Source of the DNA: Microbispora oryzae
GTDB taxonomy: Bacteria > Actinomycetota > Actinomycetes > Streptosporangiales > Streptosporangiaceae
Direction of reading: 5' to 3'
Assembly: GCF_017896165.1 (NCBI RefSeq)
Contig: NZ_JAFCNB010000007.1
Span: 1 to 64,000, forward strand
DNA length: 64,000 bases
Each line of letters starts with the position of its first letter. Within the stretch, counting starts at the first letter, position 1. The notes beneath the pieces are model-generated. The model was not told where the DNA came from and did not search any database. It was given only the letters and a program-made list of their open reading frames with translations. Positions 54,485 to 63,891 of the stretch are shown here, in pieces. A program made the position numbers and the translations under genes.

Positions 54485-55710
54485 GCGGCTACGACCGGAG
54501 GGCGTTCCTGCGCGGCGCCCTCGCCACCGGCATCGCCGGGACCGTCGCGGCGGGCACCCCCGGCGTGGTCGCTCCGCGCGACGCGGCGTCGCCGGGTGCC
54601 CCCGCCGCCTTCCCCGCCGCCTTCCACGGCCCGCACCAGGCCGGCGTCCTGGAGCCGCCCGCGCGGCGCACCGCCGTGGCCGCCTTCGACGTGGTCGCCG
54701 GGAAGCGCGACGAACTGCGCGACCTGCTCCGCGCCCTCACCGACCGGGCGCGGGCGCTGACGTCGGGCGGCCCGCCGCCCGACCCGGGCATCACCGCGCC
54801 GCCCGCGGACTCCGGCATCCTCGGGCCGGACGTGCCGCCGGGGGCGCTGCGGGTCACGCTCGGCGTGGGCGCGTCGCTGTTCGACGACCGGTACGGCCTG
54901 GCCGGGCGGAAGCCGTCCGGGCTCACGGCGATGCCGACGTTCCCCAACGACGACCTCGACCCCCACTGGTGTCACGGCGACCTCAGCCTGCAACTGTCGG
55001 CGGACGACGACGACACCGTCCTGCACGCGTTGCGCGACATCGCCCGGCACACCAGGGGAGCCATGCAGCTCCGCTGGCGGATGAACGGGTTCTCCAGCCC
55101 GCCGCGCCCGGCCGGGACCCAGCGCAACCTCATGGGCTTCAAGGACGGCATCGCCAACCCCGACACCGCCGACGCGGCCGAGATGGACCGGCTGGTGTGG
55201 GTGCGCGGCGAGACGCCGGAGACCGCCTGGACCACGGGCGGCAGTTACGCCGTCATAAGGCTCATCCGCATGCGGGTGGAGTTCTGGGACCGGGTCTCGC
55301 TGAGCGAGCAGGAGCAGATGTTCGGCCGCGCCAAGGACACCGGCGCCCCGCTCGACGGCCTCCGGGAGCAGGACGTCCCCCGCTACGAGCTGGATCCCGA
55401 GGGGGCGGTGATCCCGCTGACCAGCCACATCCGCAGGGCCAACCCGCGCACGCCCCAGGCGGACGGCAGCCGCATCCTGCGCCGGGGCTACAACTACGAC
55501 CGCGGCACCGACGCCGTGGGCGACCTCGACGTCGGTCTCGTCTTCACCTGCTACCAGCGTGATGTCCGGCGGCAGTTCGAGACCGTCCAGCACCGGCTCG
55601 AGGACGAGCCCCTCGTCGACTACATCACGCCGTTCGGCGGAGGCTACTTCTTCGTGCTTCCCGGCGTACGCGATGCCGCGGATTCTTACGCCCGCTTTAT
55701 GCAGGTTTGA
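54481..55710 (+). CDS. efeB: EfeB, deferrochelatase/Dyp-type heme peroxidase
   Basis: This 409-aa protein has a Tat signal (YDRRAFLRGALATGIAGTVA). The Dyp fold shows GFKDGIANPDTADA (the GxxDG motif with catalytic Asp, near residue 220), a conserved SHIRRANPR segment (near residue 318) and a late YFFVLPGVRDAADS. It is exported folded with heme and works with EfeO in iron acquisition. Its start overlaps efeO, so the pair is one translational unit under the iron-box-like dyad. Confidence 0.95.
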   Translation: MSGYDRRAFLRGALATGIAGTVAAGTPGVVAPRDAASPGAPAAFPAAFHGPHQAGVLEPPARRTAVAAFDVVAGKRDELRDLLRALTDRARALTSGGPPPDPGITAPPADSGILGPDVPPGALRVTLGVGASLFDDRYGLAGRKPSGLTAMPTFPNDDLDPHWCHGDLSLQLSADDDDTVLHALRDIARHTRGAMQLRWRMNGFSSPPRPAGTQRNLMGFKDGIANPDTADAAEMDRLVWVRGETPETAWTTGGSYAVIRLIRMRVEFWDRVSLSEQEQMFGRAKDTGAPLDGLREQDVPRYELDPEGAVIPLTSHIRRANPRTPQADGSRILRRGYNYDRGTDAVGDLDVGLVFTCYQRDVRRQFETVQHRLEDEPLVDYITPFGGGYFFVLPGVRDAADSYARFMQV

Positions 55711-55856
55711 TGTTGTTCGAGGGGTGTTTGAATCCCCGTCACCTTCCTGGAGGAAAGCCGTCGTACGGAAACGGTTTGCTCGGCTAAGCACCGTGGGGCT
55801 CCTGCTTCCGGTGTGACCCGAGTGATTCCGAGCTCGGCTTTCCGACAGGAGGCATC

Positions 55857-57527
55857 ATGGGCGTAGGCCCGATCAACAAGACAGCAGCGCGCTGGGGCGC
55901 CGCCGCGACCGCCGTGATGGCCGCCGGCGTCCTGGCGGTCACCACGGTGTCGCCGAGCTCGGCCGCCGCACTGAGCGCCGGTCACGGGAACCCCAACCCA
56001 GGGAACCCTGGCCACGGCGACCCCGGCCACGAGCAGCCGGTCCGCACCTCGACCCCCATCAAGCACCTCGTCGTCATCTTCAACGAGAACGTGTCGTTCG
56101 ATCACTACTTCGGCACCTACCCGAAGGCGGCGAACACCGACGGCACCCCCTTCAAGGCGGCCAAGGGCACGCCGAAGGTCGATGGGCTGACCAAGAAGCT
56201 GCTGACGAAGAACCCCAACCAGTACAACCCGAAGCGGCTGTCCCACGAGCAGGCGCTCACCTGCAGCCAGGACCACGGGTACGGTCACGAGCAGCTCGCC
56301 TACGACGGCGGCAAGATGGACCAGTTCGTCGAGCACACCGAGCACAACACCTGCGGCGGCAACGGGATCTTCACCCAGCCCGGCATCGTCATGGACTACT
56401 ACGACGGCAACACCGTCACGGCGATGTGGAACTACGCCCAGCACTACGCGATGAGCGACAACTCGTACAACACCGGCTTCGGTCCCTCCACGCCGGGTGC
56501 GATCAACCTCATCTCCGGCAACACCCACGGCATCGTCGCGGTCGACCCGGTCACCCACGCGAAGGTGAACGACACCAGCGTCGCCGCGTCGCCCGACGCC
56601 AACGGCGTCGGCACGGTCATCAACGACCCCGACCCGGCGTTCGACGACTGCTCGGACAACAACCACACCTCGAAGAACAACCTCGCCATGGCGACCGGCC
56701 GCAACGTCGGCGACCTGCTGAACGCGAAGGGCGTGAACTGGGGCTGGTTCCAGGGCGGTTTCCGGCCCACCGGCACGGCAGGCGACTACTCGGTCTGCGG
56801 CTCCACCCACCAGAACATCGGCGGCAACTCGGTCGTCGACTACAGCCCGCACCACTCGCCGTTCGAGTACTACAAGTCGACCTCGAACCCGAAGCACCTG
56901 GCGCCGTCGTCGGTCGCCGCGATCGGCCGCACCGACCAGGCCAACCACAACTATGACATGAGCGACTTCGACGCCGCTCTCGCAGCCGGCAACCTGCCCT
57001 CGGTGAGCTTCCTCAAGGCCCCCGCCTACCAGGACGGCCACCCCGGCAACTCCGACCCGCTGGACGAGCAGACCTTCACGGTCAACACCATCAACAAGAT
57101 CCAGAAGTCGAAGTTCTGGGACGACACCGCGATCGTCGTCGCGTACGACGACTCCGACGGCTGGTACGACCACAAGAAGTCGCCGATCGTGAACGGCTCC
57201 GCCGACCCGGCCCAGGACAGCGCGGCCCTGTGCGGCAAGGCCCACGAGGCCGGCGGCTACCAGGACCGCTGCGGGTACGGCCCGCGCACCCCGCTCCTGG
57301 TGATCTCCCCCTATAGCAGGGTCAACCACGTCGACCACACCCTGACCGACCAGACCTCGATCCTGCGCTTCATCGAGGACAACTGGGGTCTCGGCCGGAT
57401 CGGCGACACCTCGTTCGACGAGCGCGCGGGCTCCCTCGCGGGCCTGTTCGACTTCCACAAGGCCAAGGCGGGCCAGGTCATCCTCAACCCCGCTTCCGGC
57501 GCGGTGGTCTCGGTCTCCCGCCACTGA
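55857..57527 (+). CDS. Secreted phosphoesterase/phospholipase C family protein
   Basis: This 556-aa protein has a signal peptide (to about SSAAALSA) and the phosphoesterase-family catalytic pattern: KHLVVIFNENVSFDHYFGTYP near residue 70 (metal Asp/Glu and nucleophile region), GPSTPGAINLISGNTHG, AIVVAYDDSDGWYDHKKSP and TSILRFIEDNWGL. Relatives are phospholipases C and acid phosphatases. A strong terminator follows the stop codon. It would release phosphate or act on lipids outside the cell. Confidence 0.9.
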   Translation: MGVGPINKTAARWGAAATAVMAAGVLAVTTVSPSSAAALSAGHGNPNPGNPGHGDPGHEQPVRTSTPIKHLVVIFNENVSFDHYFGTYPKAANTDGTPFKAAKGTPKVDGLTKKLLTKNPNQYNPKRLSHEQALTCSQDHGYGHEQLAYDGGKMDQFVEHTEHNTCGGNGIFTQPGIVMDYYDGNTVTAMWNYAQHYAMSDNSYNTGFGPSTPGAINLISGNTHGIVAVDPVTHAKVNDTSVAASPDANGVGTVINDPDPAFDDCSDNNHTSKNNLAMATGRNVGDLLNAKGVNWGWFQGGFRPTGTAGDYSVCGSTHQNIGGNSVVDYSPHHSPFEYYKSTSNPKHLAPSSVAAIGRTDQANHNYDMSDFDAALAAGNLPSVSFLKAPAYQDGHPGNSDPLDEQTFTVNTINKIQKSKFWDDTAIVVAYDDSDGWYDHKKSPIVNGSADPAQDSAALCGKAHEAGGYQDRCGYGPRTPLLVISPYSRVNHVDHTLTDQTSILRFIEDNWGLGRIGDTSFDERAGSLAGLFDFHKAKAGQVILNPASGAVVSVSRH

Positions 57528-57546
57528 GCGATCGACCTGCCACTCA

Positions 57547-57578
57547 CCGGGTCCGTGCCCATCAGGGCGCGGACCCGG
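57547..57578 (+). terminator. Intrinsic terminator after the phosphoesterase gene
   Basis: CCGGGTCCGTGCCC and GGGCGCGGACCCGG form a 14-bp stem with one G-U pair and an ATCA loop, starting 19 bp after the stop codon and followed by GTGTTTCC. Confidence 0.85.
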
Positions 57579-57652
57579 CGTGTTTCCGTTGCCTCCCGTC
57601 GCCTCCCGTTGCCTCCGGCTCCGCTGTCTCCGGTCGTTACCGGCGGACGCCG

Positions 57653-58543
57653 TTAGGGCTTGCGGCCGACGGCGCAGAACTCGTCGACCTCGCGGAGCGA
57701 GCCGACCTCCGGTGTGCCGGGACGCCACAGCGGGCAGGAGACGACGCCCGGCTCGACCAGTTCGAGGCCGTCGAAGTAGCGTTCGATCTGCTCCGGCTTG
57801 CGCAGGGTGTAGGGCAGCGAGCCGCTCGCGTTCCACACCGCGATAGCCTCGTCGAACTCCGCGCCGCGCACGACGTTGGTGCCGTCGGCGACCGCGAGAT
57901 GGCTCCCGGAGGGCAGGCCGTCGAGCAGCCTGGCCACGATGGAGCGCGCCTCGTCGTGTTCGGGGATGTGGCCGAGGATGTTCAGGAGCATGAGGCCGAC
58001 CGGCTGGGTCAGGTCGAGCGTCGACCGCCCGGCCGCGTCGAGGATCTTCTCGGGCTCCCGCAGGTCGGCGTCGATGTACTCGGTCGTCCCCTCCGGACCG
58101 CTGACCAGCAGGGCGCGGGCGTGTGCCAGCACCATCGGGTCGTTGTCGACGTAGACCACCCGCGAGCCGGGGGCGGCACGGTGGGCGACCTGGTGGGTGT
58201 TGTCGACCGTCGGCAGCCCGGTGCCGATGTCCAGGAACTGGCGGATCCCCGCCTCGTGGACCATGTACTCCACCGACCGCTTCAGGAACCCGCGGGAGCT
58301 GCGGGCGATGTCGACGATGTCGGGGAAGATGCCGCGGAACTGGTCGCCGATGAACCGATCGATCTCGTAGTTGTCCTTGCCGCCCAGCCAGTAATTCCAG
58401 ATGCGGGGTGAGTGGGACACCTCCGTGTCGACCCCCGGTGGCGTGCCGGGCACGGGACTCTCAGGCACGCTGCCGGGCATACGACCGTCGGAGGCGGAAC
58501 TGTCTGGCACGGAACTGTCTGGCACGGGCCCACTCCTCACCAC
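57653..58543 (-). CDS. SAM-dependent methyltransferase of the DUF574 family
   Basis: This 296-aa paralogue of the protein at 51669 has SPRIWNYWLGGKDNYEIDR, RQFLDIGTGLPTVDNTHQVA, VVYVDNDPMVLAHARALLV and C-terminal EFCAVGRKP. The first 35 residues are a low-complexity Pro/Ser/Asp tail (VPDSSVPDSS, then PGSVPESPVPGTPPG) that the other copy lacks. The target is unknown. Confidence 0.92.
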   Translation of the reverse strand: MVRSGPVPDSSVPDSSASDGRMPGSVPESPVPGTPPGVDTEVSHSPRIWNYWLGGKDNYEIDRFIGDQFRGIFPDIVDIARSSRGFLKRSVEYMVHEAGIRQFLDIGTGLPTVDNTHQVAHRAAPGSRVVYVDNDPMVLAHARALLVSGPEGTTEYIDADLREPEKILDAAGRSTLDLTQPVGLMLLNILGHIPEHDEARSIVARLLDGLPSGSHLAVADGTNVVRGAEFDEAIAVWNASGSLPYTLRKPEQIERYFDGLELVEPGVVSCPLWRPGTPEVGSLREVDEFCAVGRKP

Positions 58544-58633
58544 GAAGAAGTTCGGTTCCCCGCAATCCTGACAAACGCCGCGGCCCGCGCTGGTGATCCG
58601 TGAAGATGATCGACAATCGTGATGTTCCGCGCG

Positions 58634-59287
58634 TCAGGGGCGCAGCGCGGCGAGTTGCTGCTCGAACGGGACCACCTCGTCCGTGCTCGCCGTGCCCGCC
58701 GTGCCCGCCGCGGCGGGCTGCTCCGCCGCGGACGGCATCAGGGCGGCCAGCTCGGCGCCCGCGCGGTCGATCCGGCCGGCGAGCCCTTCGGTGTAGCCGT
58801 CGGCGCGGACGTCCCGGCCGCCGCCCCAGTCCTCGGAGGCCGCGTAGACGGCGGTCGGGGCGACGATCGCCCGGAGGTAGGCGAACATCGGGCGTAGCGC
58901 GTGCTCCAGGGCCAGGCTGTGCCGCGCCGTGCCACCGGTCGCCGCGACGACCACCGGCGTGCCCGTGAGCGCGGTCGCGTCGATGACGTCGAAGAACGAC
59001 TTGAACAGGCCGCTGTACGACGCGGTGAAGATCGGCGTGACGGCGACGAGCCCGTCCGCCCCGGTCACCGCGTCGATCGCCGCGCTCAGGCCGGGGCTGG
59101 GGAAACCGGTGACGAGGTTGTTGGCGATGTCCACCGCGAGCCCGCGCAGCTCGATCACCAGGGTCTCCACCTCGCGCTCGGGGGGAAGGTGGCGCCGGGT
59201 GGCCTCGACGAGGCGGTCGGCGAGCAGGCGGGTGGAGGAGGGCTGGCTGAGCCCGGCCGAGACGGCGACCAGTCGCAGGGCGGTCAT
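58634..59287 (-). CDS. NAD(P)H-dependent FMN reductase
   Basis: This 217-aa flavodoxin-like protein has LVAVSAGLSQPSSTRLLADR (FMN phosphate loop, near residue 6), TPIFTASYSGLFKSFFDVID (near residue 82) and VVVAATGGTARHS. It is of the CE1759/SsuE-like class that supplies reduced FMN. ATG 59287 has GGAAGGA. It follows the LLM monooxygenase gene by 37 bp, forming a two-component flavin monooxygenase system. Confidence 0.92.
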   Translation of the reverse strand: MTALRLVAVSAGLSQPSSTRLLADRLVEATRRHLPPEREVETLVIELRGLAVDIANNLVTGFPSPGLSAAIDAVTGADGLVAVTPIFTASYSGLFKSFFDVIDATALTGTPVVVAATGGTARHSLALEHALRPMFAYLRAIVAPTAVYAASEDWGGGRDVRADGYTEGLAGRIDRAGAELAALMPSAAEQPAAAGTAGTASTDEVVPFEQQLAALRP

Positions 59288-59296
59288 GGCAGGTCC

Positions 59297-59323
59297 TTCC
59301 AACGGTTCCAACGGTTCCAACGG
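59297..59323. repeat. 9-bp tandem repeat, three units
   Basis: TTCCAACGG occurs three times head to tail between the LLM gene stop and the FMN reductase ribosome site. Confidence 0.9.
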
Positions 59324-59324
59324 T

Positions 59325-60407
59325 TCAGTCGCGCGCGGCGACGAGGGCGGCGTGGGTGGGGGCGTCCGGCACGGTGTCGGGCCTGTCCTTGGCGAACTCC
59401 GCGCGCAGCACCGGCACGACCTCCTCGCCGAGGATGTCGAGCTGTTCCAGGACGGTCTTCAGCGGGAGTCCCGCGTGGTCCATCAGGAAGAGCTGCCGCT
59501 GGTAGTCGCCGAAGTGCTCACGGAAGGTCAGCGTCCTGTCGATGACCTGCTGGGGGCTGCCCACGGTCAGCGGCGTCTGCTCCATGAAGTCCTCCAGCGA
59601 CGGGCCGTGGCCGTACACCGGGGCGTTGTCGAAGTAGGGGCGGAACTCCCGCACGGCGTCCTGCGAGTTCTTCCGCATGAACACCTGGCCGCCGAGGCCC
59701 ACGATGGCCTGTTCCGGCGTGCCGTGCCCGTAGTGCGCGTACCGCTGCCGATAAAGGGCGATCAGCCGCTGGTAGTGCTCCTTGGGCCAGAAGATGTTGT
59801 TGGCGAAGAACCCGTCGCCGTAGTAGGCCGCCTGCTCCGCGATCTCGGGGGAGCGGATGGAGCCGTGCCAGACGAACGGCGGGACGCCGTCGAGCGGCCT
59901 GGGCGTGGAGGTGAAGCCCTGGAGCGGGGTGCGGAACCGGCCCTCCCAGTCGACGACGTCCTCCCGCCACAGCCGGTGCAGCAGGGCGTAGTTCTCGACG
60001 GCCAGCGGGATGCCCATGCGGATGTCCTGGCCGAACCAGGGATAGACCGGGCCGGTGTTGCCGCGGCCCATGATCAGGTCCACCCGCCCGCCGGACAGGT
60101 GCTGCAGCATCGCGTAGTCCTCGGCGATCTTCACCGGGTCGTTCGTGGTGATGAGCGTGGTGGCCGTCGAGAGGATCAGGCGCTCGGTCCGCGCGGCGAT
60201 GTAACCGAGCATCGTGGTCGGGGACGACGGGACGAACGGCGGGTTGTGGTGCTCGCCGGTCGCGAAGACGTCGAGGCCCACCTCCTCCGCCTTCAACGCG
60301 ATCGTCACCATCGCCTTGATGCGCTCACCCTCGGTGGGGGTCCTGCCCGTGGTCGGGTCCGGGGTGACGTCTCCAACTGTGAAGATGCCGAACTGCATCG
60401 CGCTCAC
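59325..60407 (-). CDS. LLM-class flavin-dependent oxidoreductase
   Basis: This 360-aa luciferase-like protein starts MQFGIFTVGDVTPDPTTGRT and has GLDVFATGEHHNPPFVPSSP (near residue 45), RLILSTATTLITTNDPVKIA, LSGGRVDLIMGRGNTGPVYP (near residue 105) and PPFVWHGSIRSPEIAEQAA. It resembles the CE1758 family whose partner reductase is encoded next to it. GTG 60407 or ATG 60398 may be the start, both behind GAAGGG. The substrate is unknown. Confidence 0.93.
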   Translation of the reverse strand: MSAMQFGIFTVGDVTPDPTTGRTPTEGERIKAMVTIALKAEEVGLDVFATGEHHNPPFVPSSPTTMLGYIAARTERLILSTATTLITTNDPVKIAEDYAMLQHLSGGRVDLIMGRGNTGPVYPWFGQDIRMGIPLAVENYALLHRLWREDVVDWEGRFRTPLQGFTSTPRPLDGVPPFVWHGSIRSPEIAEQAAYYGDGFFANNIFWPKEHYQRLIALYRQRYAHYGHGTPEQAIVGLGGQVFMRKNSQDAVREFRPYFDNAPVYGHGPSLEDFMEQTPLTVGSPQQVIDRTLTFREHFGDYQRQLFLMDHAGLPLKTVLEQLDILGEEVVPVLRAEFAKDRPDTVPDAPTHAALVAARD

Positions 60408-60420
60408 TCGCCCTTCTTGG

Positions 60421-60432
60421 TTGAAGTTTCAA
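60421..60432. promoter_or_regulatory. Dyad TTGAA-GT-TTCAA, MarR-like operator candidate
   Basis: A perfect palindrome with a 2-bp spacer lies about 14-25 bp upstream of the LLM start, overlapping the likely promoter. TTGAA/TTCAA arms are common in MarR-family sites; no such regulator is in the window. Confidence 0.4.
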
Positions 60433-60520
60433 GCGCATTCGGCCTCACAGCTTATTCCGGGTCGCCCCCCGGACGTCGCCGGGGGGTGACGCGCAGTGCG
60501 GCGCGTGTTCCTCAGGCACG

Positions 60521-60618
60521 CGGTGGCTGGGTGCGGTGGCTGGGTGCGGTGGCTAGGTCATGCGGGGGCTGGGTCATGCGGGGGCTGGGTCATGCGGGGG
60601 CTGGGTCATGCGGTGGCG
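60521..60618. repeat. Two adjoining tandem arrays (13 bp x3 and 16 bp x4)
   Basis: CGGTGGCTGGGTG (13 bp) repeats three times from 60521 to 60559, the last copy altered. GGGTCATGCGGGGGCT (16 bp) repeats four times from 60555 to 60618 with edge changes. The last unit contains the stop codon of the CBM2 protein (60606-60608). Confidence 0.9.
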
Positions 60619-61430
60619 CAGGTGGTGCCGTTCAGGGTGAAGGCCGCTGGGCGGGTGTTGGCGCCCGTGTAGGCGCCGTTGAAGCCGATCTGGACCGACT
60701 GCCCGGGGGCGATCGACCGGTTCCAGTCGAGGTTTGTGGCGGTGACCGCGCCGCCGGACTGCGCCCAGGTCGCCGACCAGCCGGGAGGGGAGATCCGCTG
60801 GTCTCCGGGGAAGGCGAAGCCGAGCGTCCATCCGCTGATCCCGGTGGCGCCGGTGTTGGTGACGGTCACGGTCGCGGTGAAGCCGCCGCCCCAGTCGTTC
60901 ACCGCGTACCCGACCCGGCAGGCCGACCCGGCGGAGGGAGAGGTGCGGGGTGAAGGTGAGGGCGAAGGAGAGGGACTCCACGTGGGCAGGCCCTGCTGGG
61001 CGGTGGCCGTGAGGGGCGCGGAGGGGGCGCTGGTGTGTCCGGCCGCGTCCCTGGCCACCACGTAGAACGTGTAGCTGTGGCCGGCGACCAGGTTGTTCGC
61101 CACGTACAACGTGCCGGTCGTCGAGCCGATCTTGGCGAAGGCGTCGCCCTGCAGCATGTAGACGTCATAACCGGCGACGCCGACGTCGTCCGTCGCGGCC
61201 GTCCAGCACATCGGCACCGCGTTGGTGAAGTCGGCCCCGCACACCCACAGCCCGGTCGGGACGCTCGGCGGAGCGTCGTCCGGCACGGAGGATGGCGCAG
61301 GGGATGGCACGGGGGACGGCACGGGCGACGGAGCGGCCGAGGGGGCCGCGGTGGCCAGCGCCGCGCAGGCCAGGGCGGCCGCCGCGCCGACGTTCAGGAG
61401 TCTTCTGGGCAGCCGTCTGGAAATTCGCAT
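60606..61430 (-). CDS. Secreted fibronectin-III/CBM2 protein without catalytic domain
   Basis: This 274-aa protein has a signal peptide (to about ATAAPSA), a Pro/Ser linker with repeated PSPVPSP and one fibronectin type III domain (residues about 50-145, VPTGLWVCGADFTNAVP ... SYTFYVVARDAAGHTS). A second linker follows, then a CBM2 (CRVGYAVNDWGGGFTATV ... FTLNGTTCATA, with paired Cys and surface Trp residues). There is no hydrolase or oxidase domain. It may bind cellulose/xylan for adhesion or substrate capture. The TGAAA-G-TTTCA palindrome lies upstream. Confidence 0.88.
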   Translation of the reverse strand: MRISRRLPRRLLNVGAAAALACAALATAAPSAAPSPVPSPVPSPAPSSVPDDAPPSVPTGLWVCGADFTNAVPMCWTAATDDVGVAGYDVYMLQGDAFAKIGSTTGTLYVANNLVAGHSYTFYVVARDAAGHTSAPSAPLTATAQQGLPTWSPSPSPSPSPRTSPSAGSACRVGYAVNDWGGGFTATVTVTNTGATGISGWTLGFAFPGDQRISPPGWSATWAQSGGAVTATNLDWNRSIAPGQSVQIGFNGAYTGANTRPAAFTLNGTTCATA

Positions 61431-61591
61431 CGGATGCTCCCGCCGAGGGTACGGATCGGCGCCCCGGGGCCGGGGCGCCTCGGTTCGGGCCTCGCCGCAG
61501 GCCTCGCCGGGATCGTGCGGTGGCCCAGGCGGCCCGGTCCATCGGGACGCTGCCCCTCAGGCCGTGCCCGCAGGTGGGGCGGCCCGGGAGG

Positions 61592-61602
61592 TGAAAGTTT
61601 CA
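61592..61602. promoter_or_regulatory. Perfect 11-bp palindrome TGAAA-G-TTTCA
   Basis: It lies 162 bp before the CBM2 protein start and 90 bp before the divergent GntR gene. Arms are identical to the palindrome at 16442-16452 before the clan-A glycosidase. Confidence 0.55.
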
Positions 61603-61691
61603 GCCGCCGCCGGCGGACTGTGAGCCGTACGGCACCGGGGTTTAACAGCGTCCGGCATCCGGCGAAACCCGGCGAACCTAGCGTCCTCGTC

Positions 61692-62432
61692 GTGGATGCA
61701 GAGCTGTATACGAAACCGGATACGAGGACCGGCCTCCGCCGTGACCAGGTGTACGGCGAGCTCCGCCGGCGGCTGATGCTCGGCGAGTTCGCGCTCAGGT
61801 CACGACTGGTCGAGGAGCGGCTCGCCACGTTGCTGCGGGTCTCCAGGACGCCGGTGCGCGAGGCGCTCGTCCGCCTCCTCGCCGACGGCCTGGTGGAGCG
61901 GGGGGAGGACGGCGGCTACTACGTCGCCCAGCCCGACCTCACGGACCTGCGGGATCTGTACGAGCTGCGGATAACGCTGGAGCTGCGGGGCATCAGCCGG
62001 GCCCTGGAGCCGGGGGTGCGGGGGCACGACCCCGCCCTGCTCGAACCGCTGCGTGACCAGTGGCGCTCGCTGCGGGACGACCAGCCCGAGCCCGACCCGC
62101 AGTTCGTGCTGATGGACGAGGACTTCCACGTCACCATGAGCCGCGCCTCGGGGAACGCGGCGCTGACCGGCACCCTCGCCTCCGTGAACGCGCGGATCCG
62201 GGCGGTGCGCATGTACGACTTCCTGACCGCCGACCGCATCACCCTGACGATCCTGCAGCACATGGAGATCGTCGAGGAGGTCCTGGCGGGGCGTCTGGAG
62301 GACGCCCTCCGGGCGATGCGCCGGCACGTCGGGGAGTCCATGGACGTCGTCGAGCGCAGAGCCGCTCGCGCGATCACTCAGATGGCCCTCAACCGAGGCA
62401 GGCGCCATGACGTTGACCGAGGCTCCCACTAG
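61692..62432 (+). CDS. GntR-family (FadR/FCD-type) transcriptional regulator
   Basis: This 246-aa protein has an N-terminal winged HTH ([20 protein letters not shown], then [24 protein letters not shown], residues about 19-62) and a helical FCD ligand domain with metal-type ligands ([14 protein letters not shown] near residue 140; [11 protein letters not shown] near residue 197). GTG 61692 has no visible ribosome site, so a leaderless transcript is possible. It overlaps the ABC ATPase gene by 26 bp and probably regulates the transporter. Confidence 0.93.
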   Translation: MDAELYTKPDTRTGLRRDQVYGELRRRLMLGEFALRSRLVEERLATLLRVSRTPVREALVRLLADGLVERGEDGGYYVAQPDLTDLRDLYELRITLELRGISRALEPGVRGHDPALLEPLRDQWRSLRDDQPEPDPQFVLMDEDFHVTMSRASGNAALTGTLASVNARIRAVRMYDFLTADRITLTILQHMEIVEEVLAGRLEDALRAMRRHVGESMDVVERRAARAITQMALNRGRRHDVDRGSH

Positions 62433-63891
62433 ACATCCCCTGCTCGCCGCCCGCGGGCTGACCCGGGCGTTCGGCGACGTCGTCGCCAACGACGGCGTCG
62501 ACTTCGACGTCCTTCCCGGCGAGGTGCACGCCCTCGTCGGGGAGAACGGAGCGGGCAAGAGCACCCTTCTCAAGCTCATCTACGGCGTGCACCGGCCCGA
62601 CTCGGGCCGGCTCACCGTCGACGGCGCGGCCGTCAGCATCGCCGGTCCCGCCGACGCCCTGTCTCTCGGGATCGGCATGGTGTTCCAGGACCTGAGGCTC
62701 GTTCCCGCCCTGACCGTGGCGGAGAACGTCGCCCTCGCCCTGCCCGGCAGGCTCCGCCTCGACGCCATGGCCCGGCGCGTCGCGGCGGCGGCCGAGGACT
62801 ACGGCCTGGCCGTCGACCCGCTGACCCGCGTGGGCCACCTGTCCATCGGCGAACGCCAGCGGGCGGAGATCCTCAAGGTGCTGATCAGCGGCTCCCGGGT
62901 CGTCATCCTCGACGAGCCGACGAGCGTGCTCGCGCCGCAGGAGGTCGCCGCGCTCTTCGACGTCCTGCGGCGGCTGCGCGGCCTCGGCTACGGCGTCGTC
63001 ATCGTCACCCACAAGCTGAACGAGGTGCGTGCGATCGCCGATCGGGTGACCGTGCTGCGCGGCGGCCGGGTGGTGCTCGGCGGGGCCGACCCGCGGGCGC
63101 ACAGCGACGCCGAACTGGTCGAGGCGATGGTGGGCCGGGCCGTCCCGCCGCTGCCCGCGGACCGTCCCGCCCCGCCGCCCGGCCGGGCCCCGGCCGTGTC
63201 GCTCCGCGGGGTTGGCGCGTACGGCGAGGGCGGCGCGCTCCGCCTGCGGAACGTCACCCTCGACGTCATGCCCGGCGAGATCGTCGGTGTCGCCGGGGTC
63301 GCGGGCAGCGGGCAGCGCGAGCTCTGCGAGGTCGTCTGCGGGCTTCGACCGGTGGCCGCCGGCGTCGTCACGGCCGCCGGAGCGGTCGCCGAGGTGCCGG
63401 AGGATCCGCTGGCCGACGCCGTGGTGCCGGGGCTGACCGTGGTCGAGCACATCGCGCTGGGCCTGCCCGGTGTGCCGCGCAGGCGGTTCAACGTCGACTG
63501 GCGCCGGGTCGCCGGGCTCGCCCGCGAGCTGGACGCCGCGGTGGGGCTGGAGATGGCCCCGGGGCACCGCCGGGTGGCAGAACTGTCCGGCGGCAACGTC
63601 CAGCGGGTCATGCTCACCCGCGCGCTCGGCCGCGACGACACGGCCCTGGTGGTGGCCGCCTACCCGAGCCGCGGCCTCGACGTCGCCACCACGCGGCGCA
63701 CCCAGGAGCTGCTGCTCGCCCGCGCCGCCGCCGGAGCGGGGGTGCTCGTCGTCTCGGAGGACCTCGACGAGCTGATCTCGATCAGCGACCGGATCGCCGT
63801 GATGCGGGGCGGCGAGCTGGCGGGGGTCGTCGACGCGCGCGGCGCCGACCGGCAGGAGATCGGCCGCCTGATGCTGGGCGGTGCGAGATGA
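62407..63891 (+). CDS. Sugar/nucleoside ABC transporter ATP-binding protein (two ATPase halves)
   Basis: This 494-aa fused ATPase resembles the BMP/nucleoside (YufO) and ribose (RbsA) types. Half one has Walker A GENGAGKS (near residue 44), signature LSIGERQR and Walker [10 protein letters not shown]. Half two keeps LSGGNVQR but its Walker A is degenerate (GVAGSGQRE) and its Walker B reads [10 protein letters not shown], as usual for the class. ATG 62407 lies inside the GntR gene. The stop overlaps the permease start by ATGA. Confidence 0.93.
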   Translation: MTLTEAPTRHPLLAARGLTRAFGDVVANDGVDFDVLPGEVHALVGENGAGKSTLLKLIYGVHRPDSGRLTVDGAAVSIAGPADALSLGIGMVFQDLRLVPALTVAENVALALPGRLRLDAMARRVAAAAEDYGLAVDPLTRVGHLSIGERQRAEILKVLISGSRVVILDEPTSVLAPQEVAALFDVLRRLRGLGYGVVIVTHKLNEVRAIADRVTVLRGGRVVLGGADPRAHSDAELVEAMVGRAVPPLPADRPAPPPGRAPAVSLRGVGAYGEGGALRLRNVTLDVMPGEIVGVAGVAGSGQRELCEVVCGLRPVAAGVVTAAGAVAEVPEDPLADAVVPGLTVVEHIALGLPGVPRRRFNVDWRRVAGLARELDAAVGLEMAPGHRRVAELSGGNVQRVMLTRALGRDDTALVVAAYPSRGLDVATTRRTQELLLARAAAGAGVLVVSEDLDELISISDRIAVMRGGELAGVVDARGADRQEIGRLMLGGAR

